From: a virus
Direction: 5' to 3' (one strand)
DNA length: 21,154 nucleotides
IMG/VR virus record: IMGVR_UViG_3300049214_000108
Coordinates: 1-21,154 of that record
Program-made: the position numbers and the translations under genes
Notes under the pieces: model-generated
Database searches by the model: none
What the model was told of the DNA's origin: nothing
The model's input: the letters and a program-made list of their open reading frames with translations, nothing else
Shown here: piece by piece, positions 6,253 to 14,005 of the stretch
Position numbering within the stretch: the first letter of the stretch is position 1
How the letters are laid out: every line of letters begins with the position of its first letter

Positions 6253-7611
6253 GTGACAGTCACCAATACGTCCAGTGCGTTTCGCGGCGATGTCGTCAAT
6301 TACATCGAGCAGAAAACGCTCCCGCTCGCTCGCAAACAACTGGTGGTCTACCAGTTCGCCAACAAGGTAGAACTGCCTAAAGGCATGGGGAACCAATGGA
6401 CGGCGACACGGTACAACCGCCTGCCGCTCCCTTCCGCGCCGTTGGCCGAAGGCGTGCCGCCCAACGGCGAAAACATGACGGTAAGCCAAGTTACGGGCGT
6501 CGTACAGCAATGGGGCGACGCGGTTTACATCACCGACGTTGCCGAAATGCAGATTTTTCACCCGCTGTTTCAAGAAGCGATCAATCTCGTATCGCTTCAG
6601 GTCGCGGAAACGGACGAGCGACAAGCGTACCTCACGCTTGGCGGCGGAACACAGGTTAATTTCGTCAACCAGCGGGGCGCCCGCGCCTCGCTCGTGGCCG
6701 GCGACGTACTTGACCCCCACACCGTCAACCGCACGTCCGCGGCTCTGATGACCGTTGGCGCGCCCCGGTTCAACGGCGACGAAAACACCGACGAAATGGT
6801 CGATATCCGCGGCGGCGGGCGAAACGCCAGCCAAAACCCCCGCGTTCACGCGCATTACGTCGCTGTAGTCCACCCCCTTGTGGCCGCCGATTTTTCGGAA
6901 AATCCGACCGTGCAGACGGCATGGTCCTATTCCGATATCAACCGGCTTTACAATTTCGAAACCGGCGAGTGGCGCAGCATCACGTTCTGCGAATCGAACC
7001 TGGTGCCCTTCTGGACCGGGGTTGCCGCGGTCAACGGCGGCACCGCGACCACGGGCGGTTCGCTGGCGACGACCACGACCTATTACTTGCAGGTGACGGG
7101 CCAAAACGGCACCACGCAGTACGAGAGCCAGATCTATCAGGTCGATACCGGGATCGCGATCGGGTCGAACACCGCGATTTCCTACGTGCTGCCGAGCACG
7201 CCTAACTACACGTATTCGGTCTATATCGGCACCAGCGCGACCGGCGTTAGCAACCTGGCGCTGACCAGCAGCACCTATGCGCCGAGCAGCGGGCCGTATG
7301 CCGGCGTTGCGACGCAGTTGCCGCCGGGTGCCACGGTGCTTTTGACTGCGATCGGACCGCAGCAGGTGCCTCCGGCGGCGCCGGCCTCAGGTATTACCGT
7401 GTTCCCGACTTTCGTTTTTGGCCGCGATTACTACAGCATGATAAAGCTGGATGGGCTGAAGATGACGTATCTTACGCAGGCCGACAAATTCGATATTCTG
7501 AACCAGAAACGGGTAGTGGGCTGGAAAAAGTTCTGGGGAATGGTCATCACCAATCAGCAGTTTGGCGCGCGGATCGAAAGCACTAGCAATTTCACCGCCA
7601 CTTTCGGTTAA
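6253..7611 (+). CDS. Major capsid protein, N4-gp56 family, with Ig-like insertion
   Basis: This 452-residue protein forms the icosahedral head shell. Its N-terminal half has the N4-gp56 family signature: EQKTLPLARKQLVVYQFANK (19-38), LPKGMGNQWTATRYNRLPLP (41-60), APLAEGVPPNG, and VVQQWGDAVYITDVAEM (83-99). The family's C-terminal part reappears at 380-452 (VFPTFVFGRDYYSMIKLDG, LNQKRVVGWKKFWGM). Between them, residues about 257-378 form a Thr/Ser/Gly-rich Ig/Fn3-like domain (TYYLQVTGQNGTTQYES; YTYSVYIGTSATG) of the type phages use as surface decoration. The start is GTG at 6253 with GGAGGGG 8 nt upstream. It follows the scaffold and a hairpin, and precedes a run of small virion-type genes. The family assignment is by motif recognition. 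Confidence 0.92.
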   Translation: MTVTNTSSAFRGDVVNYIEQKTLPLARKQLVVYQFANKVELPKGMGNQWTATRYNRLPLPSAPLAEGVPPNGENMTVSQVTGVVQQWGDAVYITDVAEMQIFHPLFQEAINLVSLQVAETDERQAYLTLGGGTQVNFVNQRGARASLVAGDVLDPHTVNRTSAALMTVGAPRFNGDENTDEMVDIRGGGRNASQNPRVHAHYVAVVHPLVAADFSENPTVQTAWSYSDINRLYNFETGEWRSITFCESNLVPFWTGVAAVNGGTATTGGSLATTTTYYLQVTGQNGTTQYESQIYQVDTGIAIGSNTAISYVLPSTPNYTYSVYIGTSATGVSNLALTSSTYAPSSGPYAGVATQLPPGATVLLTAIGPQQVPPAAPASGITVFPTFVFGRDYYSMIKLDGLKMTYLTQADKFDILNQKRVVGWKKFWGMVITNQQFGARIESTSNFTATFG

Positions 7612-7622
7612 GGAGAAAACGC

Positions 7623-7904
7623 ATGGCGTGGAATTTTTCGGCAAGCATCAACGCCAATTGGGTACCGGATGGCGCCGGACCCATGAGCGTGCCGAGTATG
7701 CAAACCCTCCAACTCGATATCGGCCCGCTCGCCGCGAACAACATCGCCGGTTACGGCCCGGTGCAGATCGTGAACAGCACAAACGACACTTTAACGGCCG
7801 CGCAGGTCAACACGGCCGCGACTGCGCTCGGGAGCCTGGTCGCGTCGTATTTCGGCACCACCGCCCTTTCGACGCTTCAGGGCTGGGCGACGGGATCGCC
7901 GTGA
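7623..7904 (+). CDS. Small phage protein after capsid, function unknown
   Basis: This 93-residue protein starts at ATG 7623. Its SD (AAGGAG, 7610-7615) overlaps the capsid stop codon, so it should be co-translated at high level with the capsid. The sequence (MAWNFSASINANWVPDGAGP, SVPSMQTLQLDIGP, then a helical NTAATALGSLVASYFGTTAL) resembles a short conserved protein I have seen next to phage capsid or adaptor genes, but no function is known to me. There is no signal peptide, transmembrane segment or catalytic motif. A head-decoration, completion or minor virion role is plausible from position only. Its TGA overlaps the GTG of the next gene (GTGA at 7901-7904). Confidence 0.8.
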   Translation: MAWNFSASINANWVPDGAGPMSVPSMQTLQLDIGPLAANNIAGYGPVQIVNSTNDTLTAAQVNTAATALGSLVASYFGTTALSTLQGWATGSP

Positions 7905-8224
7905 GCACCCGCACGCTCGTCACAAAAGCCGCCACCGTCTTAACTGCGGTGCAGATACCGTCGAAGACGGTAGCAGCGGGACACTTTAATCCGGCCGATA
8001 TCGCGACGATCAACAAAGCGATATTGTTGGACCCGGTAAACAACGCTGCCGCTGCTGCGCAACAAACTTGGCAAAATTTAACGCCGAACGGGTTGCTGAC
8101 AGTGCCAAATCGTGGGCAACTAAAATGTTTTCCCGGCGACGTGGTGGCTGTGGATTTGTCGGGCAACGTGATTATCGTCAGCGCCTACAGCATCGCCCAA
8201 GGGCTTTCTTGGACGCTGACCTAA
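7901..8224 (+). CDS. Small phage protein, function unknown
   Basis: This 107-residue protein begins with GTG at 7901 in a GTGA overlap with the previous stop. This start is preferred because the same coupling recurs at 8720, 11189 and 17613, and the upstream extension of the frame only shadows other genes. The N-terminal half is helical (RTLVTKAATVLTAVQIPSKT; PADIATINKAILLDP). The C-terminal half is beta-rich (LLTVPNRGQLKCFPGDVVAV, GNVIIVSAYSIA). No recognisable domain, signal or membrane segment is present. It lies in the capsid-to-connector gene run and is most simply a minor structural or assembly protein. Confidence 0.75.
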   Translation: MSTRTLVTKAATVLTAVQIPSKTVAAGHFNPADIATINKAILLDPVNNAAAAAQQTWQNLTPNGLLTVPNRGQLKCFPGDVVAVDLSGNVIIVSAYSIAQGLSWTLT

Positions 8225-8237
8225 AAAGAGGGGTTTT

Positions 8238-8723
8238 ATGACAAAAGATTTGGGGGACATGCCGTTTTATGCGACCGGCGTTCTATCCGCAGAAGACATG
8301 GCGCGGGCAAAAGAACAGGCGCGCGCCGCGGTGCAGAAAGAACTGCACGATAAGCTGTTTAAAGCAGCGCTTGAAGAAGCCGAGCGCGAGGCGCGCATCG
8401 AAGCCGGTCTCGCGCCGAAGGTCGGGCCGACGAAGCTGGACGAAGGAAAATTGGGCGTCATGCTCAATCTGCCCGAGTCGGTCACGCCGATCCCCGCCAT
8501 CGTCATCGATGGGCGCGCTTATTACGACGGGCAGGCGTACGAGCTTCCGAAGTCGATCGCTCTGCAACTGCATGAAATGCAGGCGCGGGCCTGGGAAAAC
8601 GACGACCGGATGAGCCGCGGGCGGGAAAAAGACCGCAAACGGCCAAAGCCGCAAGTGCTGAACGGCGCCACGGGCAGAATCACAGGCGCGCCGCTCGCTC
8701 TCGTCGCGAGCAAAGCAGCGTGA
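8238..8723 (+). CDS. Phage protein with coiled-coil start, function unknown
   Basis: This 161-residue protein starts at ATG 8238 with GAGGGG 4 nt upstream. Residues about 20-55 form a charged helix (DMARAKEQARAAVQKELHDK; EEAEREARIEAG). A compact segment follows with IDGRAYYDGQAYELP (about 90-104), then a helix and a strongly basic tail (RMSRGREKDRKRPKPQ). The pattern IDGxxYYxGxxYxxP recurs in small proteins near phage capsid genes, but I know of no assigned role. The basic tail could touch DNA or the acidic scaffold. Its TGA overlaps the GTG of the next gene (GTGA at 8720-8723). Cytoplasmic or virion location is inferred from the lack of a signal sequence. Confidence 0.8.
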   Translation: MTKDLGDMPFYATGVLSAEDMARAKEQARAAVQKELHDKLFKAALEEAEREARIEAGLAPKVGPTKLDEGKLGVMLNLPESVTPIPAIVIDGRAYYDGQAYELPKSIALQLHEMQARAWENDDRMSRGREKDRKRPKPQVLNGATGRITGAPLALVASKAA

Positions 8724-9307
8724 GCCGCACCACCGAAGCGCCGCAGGGCGCCGCGATCGTCGCCGAGACCCCCGTGGTGGCGCTCGGAATGGCGCTCACG
8801 ATCCAGCTCGGGCCGCCCAACGCGCCCGTGGGGCAGGTTGTGTTTCAGACGCATGTAGACCGCGACGGGTCGGCCGCCGAGCACGCGCACACGCTTGACC
8901 GTTTGTATCTCGCCGGCCGCCGGCTACAGCACAGCTACCGGCTTCAGGATTTGGAGGCAATTACCAAAAGCCAGGGTGTCGAACTCGACCAGATGGCGGC
9001 ACAGGAAGATGCCGCCGCGCGCCAACTGGCGGCGGACGATAACCGGCGCGCCGCGGCACTTGACCAAGCGCAACAGGACGACGAAGCGGCGTGGCAACGG
9101 CAGGCAAAGCGCGGGGAGTATGCGCCGAGCACCAGTGCCGTGCAGAGGGCCAAGGCGTTGCGCGCCGAGCAGGAAAAGGCGCACGAGCTGCACGCGCAGA
9201 TGCTGCAAGGCAATGCCGGCCGGCGCGCTCAGATCGCGCGGCAGCAGGAAGGCATTCAGTCGGAAATCGCCGACATTCAGGCTTTTCTCGATGCCGTTGA
9301 CGGCTAG
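8720..9307 (+). CDS. Coiled-coil phage protein, function unknown
   Basis: This 195-residue protein starts at GTG 8720, overlapping the previous TGA. A short N-terminal beta-like stretch (VALGMALTIQLGPPNAPVGQ, VVFQTHV) is followed from about residue 52 by an almost continuous Ala/Gln/Glu/Arg-rich helix (LDQMAAQEDAAARQLAADDN; ALRAEQEKAHELHAQMLQ) to the C-terminus, predicting a long coiled coil. No catalytic motif, signal or membrane segment is seen. Its position before the adaptor gene suggests an assembly, tail or minor virion role, which is inference only. It overlaps the next gene by 17 bp, with stop codon 9305-9307. Confidence 0.75.
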   Translation: MSRTTEAPQGAAIVAETPVVALGMALTIQLGPPNAPVGQVVFQTHVDRDGSAAEHAHTLDRLYLAGRRLQHSYRLQDLEAITKSQGVELDQMAAQEDAAARQLAADDNRRAAALDQAQQDDEAAWQRQAKRGEYAPSTSAVQRAKALRAEQEKAHELHAQMLQGNAGRRAQIARQQEGIQSEIADIQAFLDAVDG

Positions 9308-10004
9308 TCAGCTCATCACGCTTGCGCTGCAAACTTGCAAAGTTCCAAAATTTGTGAGCCAGGCGGAGCAGCTTCTTAACATGATCCTGGCTGACCTCGC
9401 CGATACGCAGGATTTGGACCTGTGCCGTGGCAAATTCACCGGCACTTTTATCCAGGACAACGGCAGCGGAAACGGGTCAGGACCGTATTCTCTTCCGTTC
9501 GATTACAAGCGAGTCGAGCGCGATGGGGCGTGGTATGTCTACAACGGCATTTCCTATCCGATGATATCGGTGGATTTGACCGAGTACGAGCAGCAAGTGC
9601 AGCAGAGCGGCTTGGCCGATCTGCCTGAGTTGTTCGCGACCGACATTAGTCCCCAAAGCCAAGACCCACCCAGCAACGCGTTGTTGTACGTGTGGCCGCC
9701 CGCCAGTCTGCCGCTGACGTTCTATATTCAGTACCGCCGGGTGGTGCCAGACCTTACGAATTTTTCGGATATTCCATGGTTTCCGAATCAGGGTTATCTC
9801 CGGCTTAAATTGACCGCGTGCGTCATGGAAATCACTGATGACACGCGGAAGTTGCAATTCGAGCAGTTGGCGGATGCGCAGCTTCGCTCTTTTCTGCAAC
9901 TGACCAATGACGACGAAGGGCGGGCAAAAACGGTTACGCTCGATCGCCGCCGGTTCGGTAAAAACATAAACACGTTGCCGGACACGAAGAAGGTTTGGGG
10001 GTGA
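9291..10004 (+). CDS. P22 gp4-like head-to-tail adaptor / DNA stabilisation protein
   Basis: This 237-residue protein starts at ATG 9291 inside the end of the previous gene, so translation is likely coupled; the SD is weak. The N-terminal helical part (ASQLITLALQTCKV; EQLLNMILADLADTQDLDL) resembles the start of gp4-type adaptor proteins, which bind under the portal and close the DNA-filled head. The middle section (GPYSLPFDYKRVERDGAWYV, NALLYVWPPASLPLTFYIQY, RRVVPDLTN) and a late helical part (YLRLKLTACVMEITDD) fit the same family arrangement. About 240 residues is longer than P22 gp4. The following gene looks like the gp10-type partner, which supports the assignment. It is recognition by pattern, not by search. 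Confidence 0.6.
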   Translation: MPLTASQLITLALQTCKVPKFVSQAEQLLNMILADLADTQDLDLCRGKFTGTFIQDNGSGNGSGPYSLPFDYKRVERDGAWYVYNGISYPMISVDLTEYEQQVQQSGLADLPELFATDISPQSQDPPSNALLYVWPPASLPLTFYIQYRRVVPDLTNFSDIPWFPNQGYLRLKLTACVMEITDDTRKLQFEQLADAQLRSFLQLTNDDEGRAKTVTLDRRRFGKNINTLPDTKKVWG

Positions 10005-10007
10005 GCC

Positions 10008-11192
10008 ATGCCGGTTCGCGGCGCGCGCACGCTTACCTGGCGTCCTCGGGGCGTGCAGGACACCACCGACTCGACTGACTACGCACCAGGCGCCATGTCG
10101 GCGCTGGCGAACCTTATCCCTTCCCCTACGACGCGAGGCGTTTTTGTCCCGCGGCCCGCATCGATCCAGTTAGCAAATACCGCCAGTTTCGGTAGCGCTG
10201 GCGTCACGGTTTTTTTGATTCTCGGCGCGATCGTTTACGGCATGGTATCGAACGCCAACGGGTTCGACGCGCCGTTCATCTACAATTTGCAAACGCAAGT
10301 CGGCACCGTGCCGGCCGGCGTCACGGCCGCGAATCTACCTTACACTCAGCCTACGAACGGCGATTGGTCGCCCCCCACGATCGCCACGCTTGGCGTTTAC
10401 GTGATCGTGACGCACCCTGGCTTTCAGGGTCCGGCCAACGGGTATATTGGCTGGTTCGATCTGACAAAGCCGAGCGCGCCGATATGGAAGTCGGGCAATT
10501 TTCAAACTGAAGCGGGCGTCCCGTCCCCGTACCTTTTGCCTTCGCCGCCGACTGCGGTGGCGGTGTTCGGCGGCCGGGCTTATTACGCGGTGGGCAACGC
10601 GGTGCAGGCCTCCGACGAATTTTTGCCGCTCCAGCAGAGCAACGCCGGGCAAGTGCTCACTTTTGGCGACTCGACCGTCATCACCGCGCTCGCCGGCCTC
10701 CCCTTGAACAACACTAGCCTTTACGGCGGCATCGTGCAAAGCCTTATGGTGTTCAAAGGTATAGAGAATATTTATCAAGTCACAGGGGATTACACCGGCA
10801 TCCCCTCTCCCTGGTCCATCAACACACTGAATATCTCGACCGGCACGCTTGCGCCAAACACCGTCACGCCGACGCCTCGGGGCTTGGCGTTCGTGGCGCC
10901 GGACGGCGTACGTATTATCAGTTTTACAGCGGTTGTATCAGATCCTATAGGCGATTGGGGCGACGGCATAAAACTGCCTTTCCAAAACGCCGTTTACCCG
11001 TCGCGCATGTGCGCTGCGTTCAACATGCAAACGCTTCGTATCGCGCTTCAGGTCGCTGGGGCCGAACTGCAATCAAATCAGGAATACTGGTATAATTTCG
11101 GGCTGAACGCCTGGACTGGCCCGCACTCGATCCCTACGGTTTTTATGAAGCCTTACCTAAATACTTTCATTTGCTCAATGGCGCTGCCGTGA
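10008..11192 (+). CDS. P22 gp10-like tail/connector propeller protein, apparently lacking its C-terminal domain
   Basis: This 394-residue beta-rich protein starts at ATG 10008 just after the adaptor gene. Features typical of gp10-like connector proteins include an N-terminal strap (MPVRGARTLTWRPRGVQDTT), repeated propeller blades with VAVFGGRAYYAVGNAVQASD and QSLMVFKGIENIYQVTGD, then RGLAFVAPDGVRIISF and a last blade (YWYNFGLNAWTGPHSIP at about 359-375). The protein ends 19 residues later, after KPYLNTFICSMALP. In the related proteins I recall, a further domain beginning with an LFQSDV-type motif continues here; that domain appears in the next gene. The TGA overlaps a GTG start (GTGA, 11189-11192). 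Likely role: connector or tail hub plugging the head and holding the fibre. Confidence 0.6.
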   Translation: MPVRGARTLTWRPRGVQDTTDSTDYAPGAMSALANLIPSPTTRGVFVPRPASIQLANTASFGSAGVTVFLILGAIVYGMVSNANGFDAPFIYNLQTQVGTVPAGVTAANLPYTQPTNGDWSPPTIATLGVYVIVTHPGFQGPANGYIGWFDLTKPSAPIWKSGNFQTEAGVPSPYLLPSPPTAVAVFGGRAYYAVGNAVQASDEFLPLQQSNAGQVLTFGDSTVITALAGLPLNNTSLYGGIVQSLMVFKGIENIYQVTGDYTGIPSPWSINTLNISTGTLAPNTVTPTPRGLAFVAPDGVRIISFTAVVSDPIGDWGDGIKLPFQNAVYPSRMCAAFNMQTLRIALQVAGAELQSNQEYWYNFGLNAWTGPHSIPTVFMKPYLNTFICSMALP

Positions 11193-12547
11193 TCATAAGT
11201 TACCCTTTTTCCTACACAGGCACGCTCAACGCGACCACGCGCAGCGCGACGTTTACACTGGCGCAGCCTGCACAGACTATTGTTTTCGATTGCTCGACAA
11301 CACAAACGCTGGCCAGCTACCCGCTCGGCGGTTTAGGCACAGATTTGGATTTTTATGTGCAGAGCACGAACCCCGGCGTGGGGTTCGGACCCTTTTTGAT
11401 CTTCGACGCAGAGTTCAGCACGTATCCTAGCACGCTTCAGGGGTTTTCCGGCGAAGCCACTGTCACGCTCAACCCGTTCCTGGGAACGGGCTCGCCACCA
11501 ACAACGGGGTCGAATTCGGGTAGTGTTTCGGTGGGGACTCCGCCTGCCGGGACCTTAATCGGATTTGACGTTAGCGGGGTCATTAGCACAGCTAGCTCTG
11601 CTGGAGTCGGGCAGTATTCCTACGGAAACCTGGCCATATCATCTCCGCTAGGTGAGACGACATGGATAAACGTTGAATTCCCGCAAGAGAATAGCAGCCA
11701 AGCGTTGCTTAATGACATTGCTTATTTGGAAATATCAAACGATGAAGGGATAGACATAAACTACTCAATCACCGGGACTGCATACGTCAGTTCCGGCGGT
11801 GACACGGGCGAAATCATCATTCTCGACAACGTTTCGCCCACGTACGACGCCGCGATCCCTCTTGCCGGGGCCAATTACGGCCCGCTTGCGACCGCGATGC
11901 AGGTCAGCCAGGACGGCGGGGCGTGGAGCACAGTCGCCGGTTTTGACTCGGGCGTAGCGTGGTTAGGAAACGGCGCGCTTGGCGAATACGGCACGCATAC
12001 GCTGCAAGTGCGCGACACGAACACGCTAGTTCAGTCCAACACGGTTACGTACACGCTCAATCTGCCCCCCAACACCACTTTTTTAGGGTTGTTCCAGTCC
12101 GACGTAATTCCAACCGCCAAAAGCGAATACATCGAGTTCGGCGCGGCGATGGCGTGGACGTACGAAACTTCGCTTTTGCCCGACAACAAAGAACTGCTGG
12201 CCAACAGCGCGATCGTAACGGCGCTGGATGTAAGTTTTATTGGCGCGCTGCCGATCGTCAACTGCTACTTCTACGACGCTTCGGGGGCCAACGAACTTGG
12301 CGCCGCAACTGTTTATCCAGTCGGTACAAATACAATTTGGGATGAGTTTGTTTGGGGCGAAGCGCCATGGGGCGGCACGAGCGAGTATTATGCTCGCGCG
12401 CTTGTAAATTGGAGTGCGCCCCTGGCTTTTGTGCAGGGGTATTTCAAAGCGTCCGGCGCATCCGCCGAAGGTTTTTCGGTCGGCGCTCTTTACATGCAGA
12501 TGCAGGTTATGGGTTACGTGCAGCAGCTTGCGTCGGGAGTAGCCTAG
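11189..12547 (+). CDS. Beta-sandwich/Ig-like protein carrying gp10-like C-terminal domain
   Basis: This 452-residue protein starts at GTG 11189 in a GTGA overlap with the propeller gene; a TTG 18 bp upstream is an alternative. Residues about 1-205 are a Ser/Thr/Gly-rich beta module without a known match. Residues about 206-290 look Ig-like (EIIILDNVSP; AMQVSQDGGAWSTVAGF; YGTHTLQVRDTN). Residues about 296-452 (FLGLFQSDVIPTAKSEYIEF, YETSLLPDNKEL, IWDEFVWGEAPWGG, GFSVGALYMQMQVMGYV) resemble the C-terminal domain that normally follows the last blade of gp10-like proteins. The product is probably a partner of the preceding protein in the connector or tail. Codons are A/T-richer near 11590-11780. 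Function is inferred from context and the C-terminal pattern. Confidence 0.65.
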   Translation: MIISYPFSYTGTLNATTRSATFTLAQPAQTIVFDCSTTQTLASYPLGGLGTDLDFYVQSTNPGVGFGPFLIFDAEFSTYPSTLQGFSGEATVTLNPFLGTGSPPTTGSNSGSVSVGTPPAGTLIGFDVSGVISTASSAGVGQYSYGNLAISSPLGETTWINVEFPQENSSQALLNDIAYLEISNDEGIDINYSITGTAYVSSGGDTGEIIILDNVSPTYDAAIPLAGANYGPLATAMQVSQDGGAWSTVAGFDSGVAWLGNGALGEYGTHTLQVRDTNTLVQSNTVTYTLNLPPNTTFLGLFQSDVIPTAKSEYIEFGAAMAWTYETSLLPDNKELLANSAIVTALDVSFIGALPIVNCYFYDASGANELGAATVYPVGTNTIWDEFVWGEAPWGGTSEYYARALVNWSAPLAFVQGYFKASGASAEGFSVGALYMQMQVMGYVQQLASGVA

Positions 12548-13681
12548 ATGCCTTCGATATCCGTCCCTTACACTTTCTCGAACGGCGGCACCAACACAGC
12601 CGACGCGAATCAGGTTAACGCCAATTTCGCAGCGATTGTCTCCGGCGTGAACGGGCTATCAATCCCAACGACACCCGTTACAATCGCGAACGGGGGTACG
12701 GGCGGCAATTCCGTGCAAACCGCGCTCACGGCCCTGGGCCTGGGCGCGGGCATCATAATTTCCTGCACCGCCACCACGTCGGGCAGCGGGACGATCGCCA
12801 TTGTCGCGACGACGGCCGCAGCCGCGCCAACGGTAAGCTCCTATGAAGACGGACTCGCCCTTCTTTTTCGGATGCCGAACACCGCGTTGACAGGATCGGA
12901 GTTTACGATCGCGTATACGCCGAACGGCGGTGCGGCGCTCGGCGCAGTGCCGTTGTACGACGCTGGCGCGGAAAACCTGATTAGCTCGACCGCAGCCAAC
13001 CAAATTATCCTGGCTCTTTACTCGGCGGCAGCCGGCGTTTTCTGCTTGGTCAACACGCCGCCGTCCGCCTTCAACAGCGCCAGGTTCGCGCAATTCCTTC
13101 AATCCAGCAGCACGCAGACATGGACGGCCCCGGCAGGCGTGACAGCAGCTTATGCAACCGCGTGCGCGTCAGGCGGGGCCGGCGGCGGTTCGCAGTCAAA
13201 CACAAAATCGGGAGGCGGGGGCGGGGGCGGGGGCGACTCGATCGTAAAACAAATCGTCAACGTCACTGCGGGGGGGATTTATAACATCAACGTAGGCGTG
13301 TTTGGTGCGGGCGGTGCTGGTGCCAACGGCGGAAACGGCAACCCTACCAATATGATAAGCGTTTCGTCCGGCACAACGCTTGTGGCCCTCGCTGCCGGTC
13401 TCGGGGGCACGGCCGGCACGAATACGAGTGCTGCGCCAGGCGGTAATCAAGGCGGTAGCGGCGGTTCCAACGGGCGTGAAGGGTTCTATGCGGGAAGCCT
13501 GTCGGTCGGCGGCGCTGGTGGCGATTGTATTCTCGGAAAAGGAGGCACGCCGGCTTTCGATAGCCAAAATGGCCAAAATGGCCAGGGATTCGGCAGCGGC
13601 GGTGCAGGAGCTTCCGGGAGTAGCGCCGGTAGCACAACCGGCGGCAGCGGTGCGCCAGGGTATTTTCTTTTAGAGTGGTAA
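12548..13681 (+). CDS. Tail fibre / receptor-binding protein with glycine-rich tip
   Basis: This 377-residue protein starts at ATG 12548 with GGGAG 8 nt upstream. An N-terminal segment (TADANQVNANFAAIVSGVN) is followed by PVTIANGGTGGNSVQTALTA, close to the VANGGTGxxxxxxAxxxLGLG motif of phage tail fibres. Residues about 75-190 are beta-rich. After SSTQTWTAPAGVTAAYA (about 188-204) the rest is Gly-rich with poly-Gly runs and NGGNGN, GGSGGSNG and QNGQNGQG repeats, and it ends in GAPGYFLLEW, the usual last strand of glycine-rich tip domains. Such tips form polyglycine-helix sandwiches whose loops contact the host receptor. It follows the connector genes and precedes the lysis-type genes. The gene carries G5 and G7 tracts that could slip. 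Confidence 0.8.
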   Translation: MPSISVPYTFSNGGTNTADANQVNANFAAIVSGVNGLSIPTTPVTIANGGTGGNSVQTALTALGLGAGIIISCTATTSGSGTIAIVATTAAAAPTVSSYEDGLALLFRMPNTALTGSEFTIAYTPNGGAALGAVPLYDAGAENLISSTAANQIILALYSAAAGVFCLVNTPPSAFNSARFAQFLQSSSTQTWTAPAGVTAAYATACASGGAGGGSQSNTKSGGGGGGGGDSIVKQIVNVTAGGIYNINVGVFGAGGAGANGGNGNPTNMISVSSGTTLVALAAGLGGTAGTNTSAAPGGNQGGSGGSNGREGFYAGSLSVGGAGGDCILGKGGTPAFDSQNGQNGQGFGSGGAGASGSSAGSTTGGSGAPGYFLLEW

Positions 13682-13708
13682 ACAGTTGCGTGTTAAGGAG
13701 TTGTTGCC

Positions 13709-13972
13709 GTGACGGAAGGCTGGGAAAGGTCGCTAGGTAAATTGGAAGGCGAAGTTTCGGGTCTTCAGGCCGGGCAAGCCTCGCTTCAGCGCGACATGGC
13801 GACCTTGCGTGCGGAGACCGCCGCGAATTTTGCGAAGGTCTACGAGAAACTCGACGAGGCAAAAGAAACCCTCGCACAAGGAAAAGGCGGCTTTCGCGCA
13901 GTGATTCTTTTTGTCGGGGGCGCTGGCGTCGCCATTGGCTGGGCCGTTCCATATCTTTTCCGCGTGCATTGA
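13709..13972 (+). CDS. Small coiled-coil membrane protein, lysis-type (XhlA-like arrangement)
   Basis: This 87-residue protein starts at GTG 13709 with AAGGAG 8 nt upstream. Residues 1-58 are a charged coiled coil (SLGKLEGEVSGLQAGQASLQ; AANFAKVYEKLDEAKETLA), and residues about 62-84 form one transmembrane segment (FRAVILFVGGAGVAIGWAVP). Coiled coil followed by a single C-terminal membrane helix is the layout of the haemolysin XhlA family and of several small phage lysis helpers. It stands between the fibre gene and a holin-like gene. It may assist membrane permeabilisation or tether other proteins at the inner membrane. The assignment rests on architecture, not on sequence identity. Confidence 0.7.
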   Translation: MTEGWERSLGKLEGEVSGLQAGQASLQRDMATLRAETAANFAKVYEKLDEAKETLAQGKGGFRAVILFVGGAGVAIGWAVPYLFRVH

Positions 13973-14005
13973 CCGTGCTATAAAGCGCGAAAGCGGAGGT
14001 TAGTA

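Noticed and set aside
5680-7104. Antisense open frame of 474 codons opposite scaffold and capsid
   Set aside because: It is a GC-rich mirror frame of two well supported genes, with Arg/Gly/Val-biased composition, no domain pattern and no reason for a start there.
11162-11192. Programmed -1 frameshift joining the two connector genes
   Set aside because: The second frame is open upstream of the overlap, but no X XXY YYZ slippery heptamer in the right phase is visible, and the GTGA restart explains the junction.
12548-13681. Diversity-generating retroelement target in the fibre gene
   Set aside because: No reverse transcriptase gene or template repeat is present in the window, and the repeats are simple Gly-coding sequence.
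13344-13952. Antisense frame of 202 codons across the fibre end and the coiled-coil membrane protein
   Set aside because: It is Arg/Ser/Pro-rich shadow sequence that crosses two supported genes and the gap between them.
13969-13984. Promoter with TTGACC and TATAAA upstream of the holin-like gene
   Set aside because: The two elements are only 4 bp apart, so they cannot form a sigma-70 promoter, and no suitable -35 lies 16-18 bp upstream of TATAAA.
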